A stretch of 64,000 nt of DNA from Acanthosepion esculentum (taxonomy: Eukaryota > Mollusca > Cephalopoda > Sepiida > Sepiidae), in assembly GCA_964036315.1 (NCBI GenBank), contig OZ038495.1, forward strand, positions 22,759,121 through 22,823,120, written 5' to 3'. A model generated the notes under the pieces. That model was not told the origin of the DNA, made no database searches, and saw only the letters and a program-made list of their open reading frames with translations. A program made the translations under genes and the position numbers. Positions 1-10,360 of the stretch are shown here, piece after piece. How positions within the stretch are numbered: position 1 is the stretch's first letter; each line of letters starts with the position of its first letter.

Positions 1-360
1 GTTATCACAATGTTTCAACTGTTGTACACTTCTGCTTTCATCAGGTTTATCTCCCTACTGGATTTAAGCATTGGTTTGGTGACAAAGTAATGGTGAGTCC
101 AATCCCTGAGCCAGGTAGTATGTACTTGGACTCAGTGGAAAAATAACTAGCAATAACTTGAGTAGTTATTCTAAAAATAAAGACTAGACAACATATCCCT
201 TGACATGGGCAGTGGAACAAGTACAACCCACCTCAGTAGATTAAATAAAGAATTCCGTTCAGAATTCCTTGTAGGTTACCTGTATTGATATACACCTGAT
301 GATGACCAGAGGGCATAACAGCCAAAACCTGATAACAATAACAAATATGAAGACAATAGT
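1..360. mobile_element. Old inverted SINE (family I), left end cut by the window
   Basis: Bases 1-60 match, with divergence, the minus-strand tail of the family-I SINE seen at 9.4 and 55.0 kb (rattling through GTTATCACAATGTTTCA and CTTTCATCAGG). Bases about 230-350 match the same tail on the plus strand (AATAAAG, CCTGATGATGACC, AACAGCCAAAACC). The two parts face each other, as in the younger copies. The middle, about 70-230, is too diverged to show a tRNA-like head. No target-site duplication can be checked because the left end lies outside the window. Confidence 0.55.
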
Positions 361-505
361 TCACTTGTAAATAGTGTAGATGATTTTTTTTTTTTTTTTT
401 TTTTTTTGGAATGCTTTCTTTGTTGGGCTGAAGAATTGTGTGGATGGGTGTTGCACAAAAGTTTATAGAATTTGATGACAAATACAAAATTACTTATCCT
501 CTTAC

Positions 506-657
506 CTTAATCTTTCCACTGTTACCTTTTTGAAGTAGTCCTCTTGTGAGCCAGCTCACTGACACATAAAAAGTACTGCTCACAAAAGTAGCAGCAAAGT
601 CTTTACTGCATTTGAGATGCATATGATATTCATATTCTCCAAACCTTTTGGTAGAAT
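506..657 (-). CDS. Internal exon of an unrecognised host gene
   Basis: On the minus strand, an open frame of 50 complete codons reads STKRFGEYEYHMHLKCSKDF and ends LLQKGNSGKIK. Its 3' edge is a consensus splice donor (AAG then GTAAGA). Its 5' edge follows an AG preceded by a (TG)n/T-rich tract that can serve as a polypyrimidine region. The exon is 152 nt. It enters in phase 1 and leaves in phase 0, and the entry phase matches the exit of the exon at 1573-1673. Composition is unlike the surrounding repeats. The protein family was not recognised; beta-strand-like hydrophobic stretches (ATFVSSTFYVSVSWL) are visible. Downstream exons would lie outside the window. Confidence 0.6.
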
Positions 658-678
658 CTTGTGTGCATGCACACAAAA

Positions 679-702
679 ACACACACACACACACACACAC
701 AC
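679..702. repeat. (CA)n microsatellite in an intron
   Basis: Twelve CA units just upstream, in minus-strand terms, of the exon at 506-657. Read on the minus strand it is (TG)n and forms part of the tract before the splice acceptor. Confidence 0.9.
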
Positions 703-1572
703 ATACATACAAGCGGAGGGGGGGAGTCCTCTACTTGACCAATTCCCATAATCTGAACAAAAGACCAAAATTCATTTTTGTATCTCTTCTTGATTGAACT
801 AAGAAAACGTTTACCACCACCTTCATGCATGATAGAGAGATGCATAAATGAAAGAATTTAATTACTGTACTAATGAAAATTTCAAAGATGCTGACTATTA
901 TATCATGCCTCTAGTTTTCTCTCATCATTTGCCTGTATCTTTTCATTCTCTCCCTTATCCTTTTCAATCTTAATTGCCTGCACATATTTTTTATCTACAT
1001 CTTATACAAATCTCAATTATATGTGTAAAAAAGAAACAAAAAATATTTTCTACTACTCACTCTAACCTTTCTTTTACTCTACCTTTCCATAAAAAAAAAC
1101 AATTTTAAAATTTCACAATTTTTGTCTTTTCATGCTTACCTGACTTTTGAGAGCACGAGTATTAAAGTCATATTAGCAGTCATAACCAGAATCAGTTGCA
1201 ACTATTTCTATCAATATTTGTAGCTATACTAATTAACTTGGTTATCACAAATATTATTACTGGATTTCATATATATTTTAAAATCATTGGATAGTTGGGT
1301 TAAAAAATTTTATGATTACTATTAATGCTTATGTCATCCTCGTACCACCTTCATTGTCACAACTAATGTGTTTTTTTTAAAAAATCATTTCACTAGTTTC
1401 CACATATTTTTAATTTTATTTTTCATATTTTCATACTTAAATTGCAGTAAACTGGAAGAAAGATGTAACTTCAAATCAGACCCACATCCTATACCACAGG
1501 AACTTGCTATGTCATAAAGCAATATTTATATTAAATTCCTTTTAATCTGACTCCTGATTCTTTCATACTTAC
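703..1572. other. AT-rich intron, nothing recognised
   Basis: Lies between the two linked minus-strand exons. It is AT-rich with short A and T runs. I see no transposon ends, no RNA gene and no convincing open frame. Confidence 0.5.
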
Positions 1573-1673
1573 TTAATGCTACTTTTTCTTGACTACCTAG
1601 TTGTGGAAGAGTCAAATCTGAAGTTGCATTTTTATTCCAAATTCCCACAATTGAAAAATGGAAAATATATAAT
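1573..1673 (-). CDS. Internal exon of the same unrecognised host gene
   Basis: The minus-strand frame reads LYIFHFSIVGIWNKNATSDL and then TLPQLGSQEKVAL. The acceptor is strong: a pyrimidine-rich run ending TTTTGTCTGATTTTAG. The donor is GTAAGTATG directly after the last coding base. The exon is 101 nt, entering in phase 2 and leaving in phase 1, which joins correctly to 506-657 and would make an Asn codon at the junction. The sequence NAT is a possible N-glycosylation site. No family was recognised. The upstream partner must end in phase 2. The block at 4541-4859 ends in phase 0, so at least one exon between them is missing or unrecognised. Confidence 0.6.
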
Positions 1674-1782
1674 CTAAAATCAGACAAAAGATTTTTTTTT
1701 TTATTAGTATTTGTCTTTATTTCAGCTGTTATTAATACTAATATTGTTTGTGAAAAAAAAACAAAAAAAACAGGTGAAGTTA

Positions 1783-1862
1783 TTAGGTTGGTGCAAAAAT
1801 AATGTCGTTTTTTGATGTTCAACTTCATGTGAGAAAACGACATTATTTTTGCACCAACCTAA
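1783..1862. mobile_element. 80-bp mariner hairpin MITE, MADE1-like
   Basis: Near-perfect 80-bp inverted repeat. Both ends read TTAGGTTGGTGCAAAA inward and are flanked by TA on each side. The outer arms are the terminal repeats of mariner elements of the cecropia/Hsmar type, and the length equals that I recall for the human MADE1 element. The inner arms differ (ATAATGTCGTTTT). Transcribed from either strand it would fold into one hairpin of about 35 bp. It lies in the intron of the minus-strand host gene. Confidence 0.85.
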
Positions 1863-1911
1863 TAAAATGTATGGAACAATGAAAATAATTCATTTTAGAA
1901 CCTTGGATAAC

Positions 1912-1974
1912 TGAAATAACTCTTCTTGATGAATGTTTGATCTCTCATACATTGATATGCCAAAATGTTTTGAC
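1912..1974 (-). CDS. Weak candidate exon
   Basis: On the minus strand a long T-rich tract ends TGTTCCAG and is followed by an open frame reading SKHFGISMYERSNIHQEELF. A weak donor (TTTCA then GTTATC) would give 63 nt with phase 2 in and out, which suits the exon at 1573-1673. An alternative donor (AAG then GTTCTA) gives phase 0. Neither donor is close to consensus, and the phase does not match the block at 4541-4859. It could equally be chance or the edge of the adjacent Tc1 relic. Confidence 0.2.
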
Positions 1975-2119
1975 CTGGAACATGTGACAAAAAAATAACA
2001 GCTACTTTCTCTTAAACAACTGCATATATCAGGGTCAGATATATTTAAATAGGTGATGCAACCTTGAATATTTCATTTGGAAATGTTCAATACAACTGTT
2101 ATGAACAAAAAACAATATG

Positions 2120-2985
2120 AATAACTTTAAAAAAGGCCAAATTATTATGACCAGATGACAAGGTCAGAGCATTTACAAAATGACTCCGGTTGTGAGGCAG
2201 TCATATTCAGTTGTGGTATGGGTAGAGTTTCAAGGTGGGAAAATCACCAACTGCTGACAGGACACTGGAAATCCAAGACTGCTGAGTATGAGCCAATAGA
2301 AGGGCTACTGTGACAAAAGTTGCAGATAGTGTTGATTAAGACGAACAGAGGGATGCATCACGACACATATTAGGTTGACCATTGTAGAAAATAAGACTAT
2401 GTAGCTGCAAGCTAGTCAGTGTACCTATGCTGACCAACGTACATCACTGAAATCATCAGAACTGGACTTTGTATCAATGGAAGAAAGTTTCTTGATCTGA
2501 TGAGTTTCACTTTTTCTTCAATATGGTGGACAGCAGGATAGGAGGATTTCATTATTCTTAGGAAATGATAGCAAGTGATTGGGAAAACAACAAGCTGATG
2601 GAAACAGTGTGATGGTTTGGGCTACATTCTGAATGAAAATACTGTCCTATTGATCATGTGGAAAGGACTTTGTCATATACCACTTACTTCAATATTATTG
2701 AAAACAAAGACGTCCCTTAATAAATAAGGCTTCTACAATGACAGTGACATCTTTAAGCAGACAATGCACTCTGCCATACTGCACAAGATATACAGGAATG
2801 ACTTACATGAAGGAAATATCACTGTGTTGTCATGACTACCAAACTCAAAGGATTACAATCTTATTGAAAAATTATGATATGTTTCAAACTAACAAGTTTG
2901 CTTTGCAAAACCTCCAACACAAAACTAGTAGCAGTTTAAGGACTTGCTTAAGGACTTCACATCATTATCCTAGAGGAAACCTTTA
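2120..2985 (+). pseudogene. Decayed Tc1-like transposase
   Basis: Reading across several frameshifts and stops gives pieces of a Tc1-type DDE transposase in order. The first is a SDE-FHFF-NMVD block around the first catalytic Asp (about 2495-2530). Next is an MVW-like strand. Last, near 2745-2880, is DIFKQ...HS...LH followed by ITVLS-LPNS and IEKLW, corresponding to the second Asp region and the (D)LNPIEN(L)W block. The catalytic residues are largely lost. No clear terminal inverted repeats remain. The LINE at 2986 abuts its 3' end, and the element sits inside the host intron. Confidence 0.55.
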
Positions 2986-4533
2986 GTTCTTGGATGGACC
3001 TGGAATTTTGAAAACCAAAGTAAAAGTTGCACTGGCCAAACTGAAAAGAAACAAGGCAGCTGGGCCAGACGGAATTGTAAAGGAAATGTTGCGAGCATTC
3101 GATGACTTTGGCATAGACAAGATCACCAAAATAACAAATAAAATCTACAACAGCGGGAATGTACCAGAAGACCTCAGCAGATCTATCTCCATAGCTATGT
3201 CTAAGAAACCAGGCACAAACGAATGCAAACTCCACCGAACAATCAGCCTAATGAGCCACGTGACAAAACTCATCATCTGTATACTGATGAACAGAGCACA
3301 CAGCAGAAGCCGGTCAGAGATAGGACCAGAACAGTGCAGGTTCATTAAAAACACTGGAACAAGGAATGCAATATTCATGCTCAGTATGTTATCAGAAAGA
3401 GTGATACAAATGCAGAAGGACACGTACCTATGTTTCATAGACTACACAAAGGCTTTCGACAAAGTACGCCACAAGGATATGCTGGAACTGCTCAGCAACC
3501 TTGACATTTGGGAAAGATATCAGAATAATCAGGAACCTATACTGGCAGCAAACAGCATGCATGCACATAGGGAAAAATTCAGTGAATTTACAAAAATAGA
3601 AAGGGGCATAAGGCAAGGATGTGTATTCTCACCTGACCTGTTCAAACTATACAGCGAGGCAATTCTGAGAGAGTTGGAAACCTTACCGGCATTTAGCATT
3701 GGCGGCCACTATCTCAACAACATAAGAGACACAAATGACACAGTACTGATAGCAGATACGGAAAAGAAACTACCAAATCTCCTACGGAAGATAGTGATGG
3801 AGAGTGAGAAGAAGGGACTAAGCATAAACTACAAGAATACCGAATGCATGGTCATCAGTAAGGGGATGAGCCCGAAATGCAATTTGCAGGTCAATAACAC
3901 TAGAATCAATCAAATGTGGAAGTTTAAATATCTGGGAAGTGTTCTAACAGAGGACGGTAAGTGCGACACAGATCTGTAGATGTATTGCGATGGCCAAGAA
4001 CGCATTCCAAAAGCTGGGCAGTGTATTGTGAGGCAGGAGGATTTCTTTGGTAACAAAGAAAAGGATACTGTGCTGTTATGTGACATCTGTCCTTCTTTAT
4101 CGCAGCGAATGTTGAACGATTTCCTCAAGGATGAAGAAGAGACTCAAGGCAATGGAGATGTGGTTCTACAGAAGAATGCTGAAGATTTCGTGGACCAAGC
4201 GTGTGAGCAATGATGAGGTCTTGGAGAGGATGCAGACAAGGTGGAGTCTCATGATTAACATCAGGAAGAGGCAGCTGAAGTTTTTGGCACACACAATGAG
4301 GAAGGAAGGCCTGGAGAATCTGATACTCATGGGCCGAATAGAGGGAAATAGAGATAAGGGAAAGCAGTGCATGACATTCCTAGCTGGCTTGAGAAGGTGG
4401 ATGACAGAATGTGGTCAGGGAAAGATAGCAGAGGAAAGGAACTTGTTGAGAGCTGCAAGGGATAGAGGGAGGTGGAGAGCCATGATTGCCTATATCCTAA
4501 AAGGACATGGCACACAAAAAGAAAGAAAGAAAG
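2986..4533 (+). pseudogene. RTE-like LINE, 5'-truncated reverse transcriptase
   Basis: Encodes the C-terminal two thirds of a non-LTR retrotransposon polymerase. The long frame 2990-3979 holds RT motifs: KRNKAAGPDG near the start, FIDYTKAFDKVRH (motif A) and GIRQGCVFSPDLF (motif B). Where FADD/YADD is expected (motif C) it reads DTNDTVLIAD, so the catalytic Asp pair is damaged. FKYLGSVLTEDG follows. A stop and frameshift at about 3979 leads to RCIAMAKNAFQKLGSVL, a further stop, then RRMLKISWTKRV, RQLKFLAHTMRKEGLENL and RWRAMIAYILKGHG. The element ends in a GAAA-repeat tail (4515-4533), as is common in RTE-type elements. It is 5'-truncated at the junction with the Tc1 relic. The RTE assignment is from motif style, not a tree. 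Confidence 0.85.
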
Positions 4534-4540
4534 TCCATAC

Positions 4541-4859
4541 CTCGTCAGGTAATCCATGTTCTGCAAGTACATGGAGAACCAATAACTTTTTAAGCATATG
4601 CTCATAATGTTTTGGCTTGCCAATGTAAGTCCATTGTAAAATCAGTGTATTTAGCACATTTTCTATTTTCTTATTGCAGGTTTGATGCCATACAACTTCA
4701 TCTGTGTTCAAACAGGCTGTGTATTGTCTTCCATTAAATCTGTAAATGATATCTTCACTTTCTGGATCCTTTTCAAACTCCTGGCAGTTGCTCTTGTTGC
4801 TCTGCTGCCAGGTATGGTCATCAAATGGTGGAAAGGCAAAACCATCAAAGTGGAATAAT
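4541..4859 (-). CDS. Exon-like block, probably of the same host gene
   Basis: The minus-strand frame is open for 106 codons and not repeat-like. It begins near LFHFDGFAFPPFDDHTWQQS, continues through CQEFEKDPESEDIIYRFNGR and NTDEVVWHQTCNKKIENVLN, and ends VLHVLAEHGLPDE. It stops at a plausible donor (GAG then GTATGG) in phase 0. An in-frame stop upstream forces the acceptor to one of the AGs near 4860-4880; the tract before it is not pyrimidine-rich. The LINE tail ends 7 bases beyond this exon edge, inside the donor intron. I do not recognise the protein. It may be a real exon or one crippled by the insertion. Confidence 0.5.
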
Positions 4860-6320
4860 CTATAACTAACCTTCCTATACTATTTCTATAACCAACTGGG
4901 AATTAGATCTAACCACCTTACAGTTTGTAAGTTCTTTTCTTTGCTAACTGTTATTTTTGTCTTTTATGTTTTGATCAGGTACTCTCTGACCATCATCAAG
5001 TGAACTGATTAAACCAACAGATTTTATTTCTAGTAGACTCTTTGTAGAAGTGAATGCTGGTCATATTTAATAATTTGCTGGCCTAAATACATCTTCATTT
5101 ATTAAAGGCAATGATGGAGTGCTCTTCATCTCACTTGCCTTTTTTTTTTCAAATATAAAGTCCAGGTCAGTTTATGATTCTGTTAATATTTTTTTAATTT
5201 AGTGCAATTTCTTTCCTTTTCAAACACAAATAAAGTAAAACATTTTCCATAGTTCTTTTTGATTCCTGAACTTACCCAACTTATTCAACTGATGACTTAT
5301 TCCAGGCTAGGTTGGATGAAGTCAAGGAAAAGTAATTCCGTCTTTTTTAGAATATATGACTACTAATTGGGTACAATGGATTGATCAGGGTAAATTATAT
5401 GATGGCATCCCACATATTAATTTAAATCTATGGGATTACTTCTCCTTTTTCTTTCTTTTTTTTTCTTTTCTACATATGACAAATTGAGAACAATGGGTTA
5501 TATTTTCAAATATTAATGAGGTTCCTTTTAAAATGACATGAATGTTCAATTTAAAGAGTTATTTTTTTGCATGTGTGAGAGAATGGATGAGAGTTAAAAA
5601 TATACTTTATATATAAGGAAAAATCTTTGATGCCTTGTAGATTTGTAGACACAAGTCACTTGCACTGCATTGCCTGATGATGACCAGATGATATACGGAT
5701 CAAAATATAGTGTCCCACACAACTAAAATCATCCTGATAATAAGGCATTGTAATAAAAACATTCTTAGTCACAAAATGAATATAATTTATATACTATCAC
5801 TTTTGATTCATTAGTACAAACAGACTATCCAATCAACAAAAAGAATCCATATAAAACCTTCTAAATAAGGAATTTTGTAAGTGTATGAACCCACTGATAA
5901 AACTTAATTTGTATGCAATTTGAAATTTTTACTTGATATCAATAAGAAATTGACGACTTCTCCAATAATTGAGATATTTTTAACAGAAGAATTACCTTGC
6001 ATTGATATGCAGGACTTCCATCATCCTATAAGCATTTCTTGAAAATTCTTATCCCTTTTTAAGCACCATCCCAAAAGATGAAAGAATGATTTAACCCACT
6101 GCTCCAACCAATCAACCCTTTTCTTTTAAATTTAACAACTATCATTATAATTGTGCCTTTTCTAAGAAAAAGTTTCCCCACTCCCAAGGATAGCAAACAT
6201 GATCCCCAGATGGCTACTCTATTTTCTTAGGAAACTATATTTCATCAAAACTTTTCAAATATTTGGATACCATTTTTTCTTACTGTTTGCTTTCCTTCTG
6301 TGTGTAAAGGTTATATATTT
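4860..6320. other. AT-rich unique DNA with one faint repeat
   Basis: Mostly AT-rich sequence with T runs and no recognisable gene. At about 5660-5750 a CCTGATGATGACCAG segment resembles the diverged family-I SINE tail at 295-345. No splice-bounded frame was found. Confidence 0.4.
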
Positions 6321-6515
6321 TTATTATAAGAGATTATAATAAAATCATCTTTAAATCGTTACACAAAAGCTTTCATGTTTCAAATACTATGCTTGTACTT
6401 CCTCAGGCAATGGTAGGTAACTTTACTATCAGCTGAGGAAGTACAATCATAATATTGAAACATGAAAGCTTTTGTGTAGCAATTTAAAGATGTTTTATTA
6501 TAATCTCTTATAATA
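6321..6515. mobile_element. Foldback element with 85-bp arms
   Basis: Left arm about 6321-6407 and right arm about 6430-6515 are near-perfect inverted copies around a loop of about 25 nt. The arms contain ACACAAAAGCTTTCATG and CTTCCTCAG. In the right arm CTGAGGA, a short stem and GAAAC occur in order. The unit is followed by the module ending TATTGAGCACTTTT that also flanks other foldbacks here. Confidence 0.8.
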
Positions 6516-6795
6516 AAAAATAAAATAATAATATTTTGCTCTACTTTGTATTGAGCACTTTTTTTTAAACATAAATGCTATGTTTATTTTTCATAATTGT
6601 TGTGTCAAAATATATGTTTATATAAAGTTAATGATGCATATCAACAGTATTATAAATCATCCCATTGAGAGACAGGGAGGGTGTGGATATAGAAATCAAC
6701 TCTGTATGGTGACTGTCAGTTTCAGAGTTGATTTCTCTGCTCACATTGTTTATATTTACAAATACTCTATCTCCAATATTAATTAATTCCCTCAT
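6516..6795. mobile_element. Foldback-associated module with small hairpin
   Basis: Contains CTCTACTTTGTATTGAGCAC (6540-6559), then a 50-bp hairpin at about 6688-6738 (GAAATCAACTCTG and its complement), then TATATTTACAAATACTCTAT. The same order of hairpin and tail occurs at 23.56-23.77 kb with a different hairpin. Confidence 0.5.
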
Positions 6796-7283
6796 GAATA
6801 TAGCCAATTTTAATCAACCTGTAACAGTGATATTAGCACGAAACATTGAGGTATATCAAAAGTTTTCTCATTTTTTAAAAGATCAAAAGTTCCTGTATTT
6901 TTAAATCTTTTGTCATGCTTTAGATTGTCAATGAGTCTACTGCAAAAAGAAATGGTAACCTACTTCTGGGAGATCTTCTGCTTAGTCAATCATGAATCAA
7001 AAGAGACATAATCAGCCAAACGTCTATCATGTTATGACACTTGACGGACTGACTGACTGACTGAATGCTCTAGATATATCTTTCAATCATCCTAGTTCTC
7101 CTGAAAGTTTTAAAATATTACAGGTTGGATTTTTATCTTGTTTTAAAGTATAGTCAACAATTGATGGATGGTTGTTTACATTTTGGTTTTGTTTTAAGAG
7201 GCAATTCCCCATACTAAAAATACTTGAACTAATTTTGAGTTGCATGATCAAATATTATTTCATTTACTTCAACTTCCTTCAGT
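6796..7283. other. AT-rich DNA, nothing recognised
   Basis: No transposon ends, RNA gene or exon-like frame seen. A short GACTGACT repeat lies near 7045-7062. Confidence 0.4.
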
Positions 7284-7597
7284 GTCTGGGCTGACATCCA
7301 TCTCATGTTGAAACACCCATTCCTGTACTATCACCAAAGTTAAGCAGCATCGAGCCTGGTCAGTACCTAGACTTGGGTGACCACTTCTAATTTGAATATC
7401 AGGTGCTGTAAGCTTGGATGTATGGATAGTGTAATGGATAATAGTTAAGAATTGTTAATCAGAGAGCTGAGTTGCAATTTCAGTTGGGTTCATTATATTC
7501 ACTTACATGCAAATATTCTTGGGGAAAGGTATGGGTTCACCTCTTCTCCCCCACACAGCTATGGGTTAATTAGTAAGACTTGTATCACTAAAACCAT

Positions 7598-7600
<3 letters not shown>
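7284..7600 (+). mobile_element. Chimeric 5S-rRNA/tRNA SINE
   Basis: Bases 7284-7415 follow 5S rRNA almost from end to end: TCACCAAAGTTAAGCAGCAT, then CCTGGTCAGTACCTAGACTT, GGGTGACCACTTC and GGTGCTGTAAGCTT. A tRNA-like head with an A-box-like TGGATAGTGTAATGGATAA and a B-box region near GAGTTGCAATTTC follows at once (7416-7495). The SINE body shared with other copies comes next (TTATATTCACTTACATGC to CTATGGGTTAATTAG). It ends at a (TA)n tract. A second copy at 40.42 kb has the same fusion point, so this is a family, not a chance junction. Confidence 0.85.

Positions 7601-7654
<54 letters not shown>
7601..7654. repeat. (TA)n tract after the SINE
   Basis: About 27 TA units directly after the SINE body. 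The same SINE family ends near a (TA)n or its remnant elsewhere. Confidence 0.9.
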
Positions 7655-7658
<4 letters not shown>

Positions 7659-7767
7659 CTGTTGGTATATAATCCAAGTGAGTCCTATTAATATAATATA
7701 AAATATTAAATATTAAAACTGATTCACACATAGAGCTCAATGTTTTAATAAAACAGAGCAACATATT

Positions 7768-8163
7768 TCAAACAATAGGAATTAACATTACATTAGGTTA
7801 ATGATCATTTTCACCATGTAAATTTAAAAAAATGATGATAAATTATTGAAAAAAAACTGGTCAGACAAAGGAAGAAAGACTGGAAGAAAAAAAGAGAAAA
7901 TAAAAACAAGGAAGTAGTGTAAGTCTGGATATGAAGGGTAGTAATAGGAGAAAGGGAGAGAGAAAAGAGAGAAGAAATGACCTATTTATTTTATTCACAG
8001 TATTTTATACAATCAGAAGGTAGTTTAGACATAAAGAAAACCTTATTTTTTTTTCAAAAATTTATCATCCATTGACTGGCTTGAAAAATCCTTCTAAATT
8101 TTTTTCAATTTACAAGGTGAAAATGATCATTAACCTAATGTAATGTTAATTCCTATTGTTTGA
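7768..8163. mobile_element. MITE with 57-bp terminal inverted repeats
   Basis: Left end about 7768-7825 and right end about 8106-8163 are near-identical in inverted orientation (core AACATTACATTAGGTTAATG). The 280-bp centre is purine-rich on the plus strand and codes for nothing recognisable. Family unknown. Confidence 0.7.
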
Positions 8164-8852
8164 GATATATATTATGTACAAAAGCTTTTAGATTTCAGCA
8201 TATGCCCCTAAACAACCAATCAACCTTCCGTGTCCTTAAGTCCCAGTTTAAAATAATACCTAAAAACAGAATAATAATAACAATGTAGTGGTATCATGGA
8301 TAGTCTTAAAATGTGTTCATAAAATAAGTTTTGAAGTAAAGATCAGTAAAAATTAAAATACTTTTGATACATCCTAATATATAAATTGGTACCGATGAGA
8401 TCTGAAACCCTCCAGGAAGTTTCATTTTTTGATGTCATTTGCCTTCAATTTATTATATTCATTGCTCAAGCATTGTACAATTGTATAATTATGAAATGAG
8501 TTTTTTTCTTTATTTTTATTGGAACTTTAGTTTTGTGGGACATTAATTAGAAACAGCAAAAACATGAACAAAACAGATTAACTCATGAATGATAAATTAT
8601 ACTCCGTCTAATAATGTCAGATCTTATTAGTTACAAGTTGCTGATAATTCAGTGATCATGAAATAATTTAAAAACAATAAAAAAATCCCTCTCTTCATAT
8701 GAATCACATATCAGTGTGTGTGTATGTATGTGTATGCATGCAAAAGTTCCAAATGCTTTTATTTTTAAAATTAAAGACTGAATACAAATGGGAAGCAATT
8801 TGCTGTAAACTTTTGAACACACCTTTTGTGTGTTTGTGTCTCTTTCTCCACT
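8164..8852. other. AT-rich DNA, nothing recognised
   Basis: Contains a short TG-rich stretch at 8712-8737. No gene or element boundary found. Confidence 0.4.
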
Positions 8853-9023
8853 TATATATATATATATATATATATAAAGTAGAAGACCTGAAAATTGCAT
8901 GGAATAAACTGTTGCTGCTCAGTGTTAAGCAGTGTCCACTTTTAGATTTACACACACTATATCCAAGATATTGTATTGAGCACTTTTAGCCTTAAATAAA
9001 GCATACCTTAAAATTATATTTTT

Positions 9024-9067
<44 letters not shown>
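8853..9067. repeat. Two (TA)n tracts around the TATTGAGCAC module
   Basis: (TA)n at 8853-8876 and 9027-9067. Between them 8970-9026 carries TATTGAGCACTTTTAGCC and AGCATACCTTAAAATTAT, homologous to 23.71-23.76 kb. Confidence 0.7.
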
Positions 9068-9071
<4 letters not shown>

Positions 9072-9354
9072 GTATTTATGCAGCAGTTTTTAATTTATAT
9101 AAGTTTGGTTAAAGAGCAACAAAAATTCTTTGTTAATGATTTTTTAAATTTATTTCCTATATTTCAGACCATTTTCCTAGTTTTTAGTACATATATAAAT
9201 TGCCTGAGAATGCAACAAAAAAAAATCAAAACTTCCACAATCCAGTGTTGTCTGTGAATTTGCTTGACTACTTGAAGAATGTCTAATAATAATAGTTTGA
9301 ACAACACATGCATTTGTTACACAGCCACAACATTATTGCGCCAATTAACATGTC

Positions 9355-9847
9355 TGTCTATATTTCTGAGATGAGGTATCATGTACATTATTTACATTAT
9401 TTGGACTATTGTTCTCATCTTTGTCGCCGTGTTTATCACAACGTTTCAGCCGTTGTACGCTCCGACCTTCTTCAGGTGGTTGGAATGTCGAACTGAACCC
9501 TTTATTTTGCTCACTGGGGTAGACTGTTCTAGTTCCACGTGCCATGTTTAATGGATGTCAGTTATCAGTTATCTCCTGTTAATTTCCCCTCTGAAAGTTC
9601 TCCACTGCCTTAACCGGGTATTGAACTCACACTCTTTGGGTCCTGTCATTGGATCTAACCAACGCCTTTATCCACTGTGCCATGTGTCCTTGAGGACATC
9701 TGTGTATGAACATTCTACCCCAGTGAGCGAAATAAAGGGTTCAGTTCGACATTCCAACCACCTGAAGAAGGCCGGAGCGTATAACGGCCGAAACGTTGTG
9801 ATAAACATGGCGACAAAGATGAGGACAATAGTCCGAGTAATGTAAAT
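9355..9847. mobile_element. Inverted SINE unit, family I, with 12-bp target duplication
   Basis: A full minus-strand SINE copy runs from its tail at 9355 (TATTTCTGAGATGAGG) to its tRNA-like head near 9600-9690 (complements of an A box at 9656-9683 and a B box at 9615-9628). It is followed by a partial plus-strand copy from about 9715 that ends in the same tail (GGACAATAGTCCGAGTAATG). Tails therefore face outward at both ends. The unit is flanked by AATTAACATGTC at 9343-9354 and 9848-9859, a 12-bp duplication showing that the whole inverted unit entered as one event. Confidence 0.85.
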
Positions 9848-9859
9848 AATTAACATGTC

Positions 9860-10276
9860 ATTTATTTGATTATAGATCAATTGTATATCACCAATCAACA
9901 CAAAACACAAAAAATTCTTACCAATAACATAAAAATACTATATCACATAAGCTGTAAAAAGCAACTAGAAATACTAGAAGCATTAAAAACAACAACAATC
10001 CAATATCAATAAAATGTAACAAGTGTGCCAAATGTGTTTCATAATTAATTTAAAAAAATAATGACACAACAAAAACTGCCACATGATGTGCTATTTGAAA
10101 AATGATAAAACGAGCATAGCACAAAAAGCAAATATTTTTTCATTATGGCTTATAAAAATTGAAAGTTCTCAAACTTTGGACAATTTATATTTTAATATTT
10201 ACCTGAAAGCAGGAAAATAGTCTGAAATATAGAAAAAATGTAAAAATCATCAAGAAAGAGCTTTCATTGAAACCAA

Positions 10277-10282
<6 letters not shown>
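9860..10282. other. AT-rich DNA, nothing recognised
   Basis: No gene or element boundary seen before the (TA)n tract. Confidence 0.4.

Positions 10283-10347
<65 letters not shown>
10283..10347. repeat. (TA)n tract beside a Tc1 terminal repeat
   Basis: About 32 TA units, then a short (CA)n, then the transposon end at 10361. Confidence 0.9.
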
Positions 10348-10357
<10 letters not shown>

Positions 10358-10360
10358 AAC

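Noticed and set aside
7284..7415. Functional 5S rRNA gene
   Set aside because: The sequence is diverged from 5S, is fused to a SINE head and body, and recurs with that fusion at 40.42 kb.
9555..9845. 96-residue plus-strand frame over the family-I SINE
   Set aside because: It lies entirely within the inverted SINE. Similar frames appear at other copies on the opposite strand, and no protein family fits.
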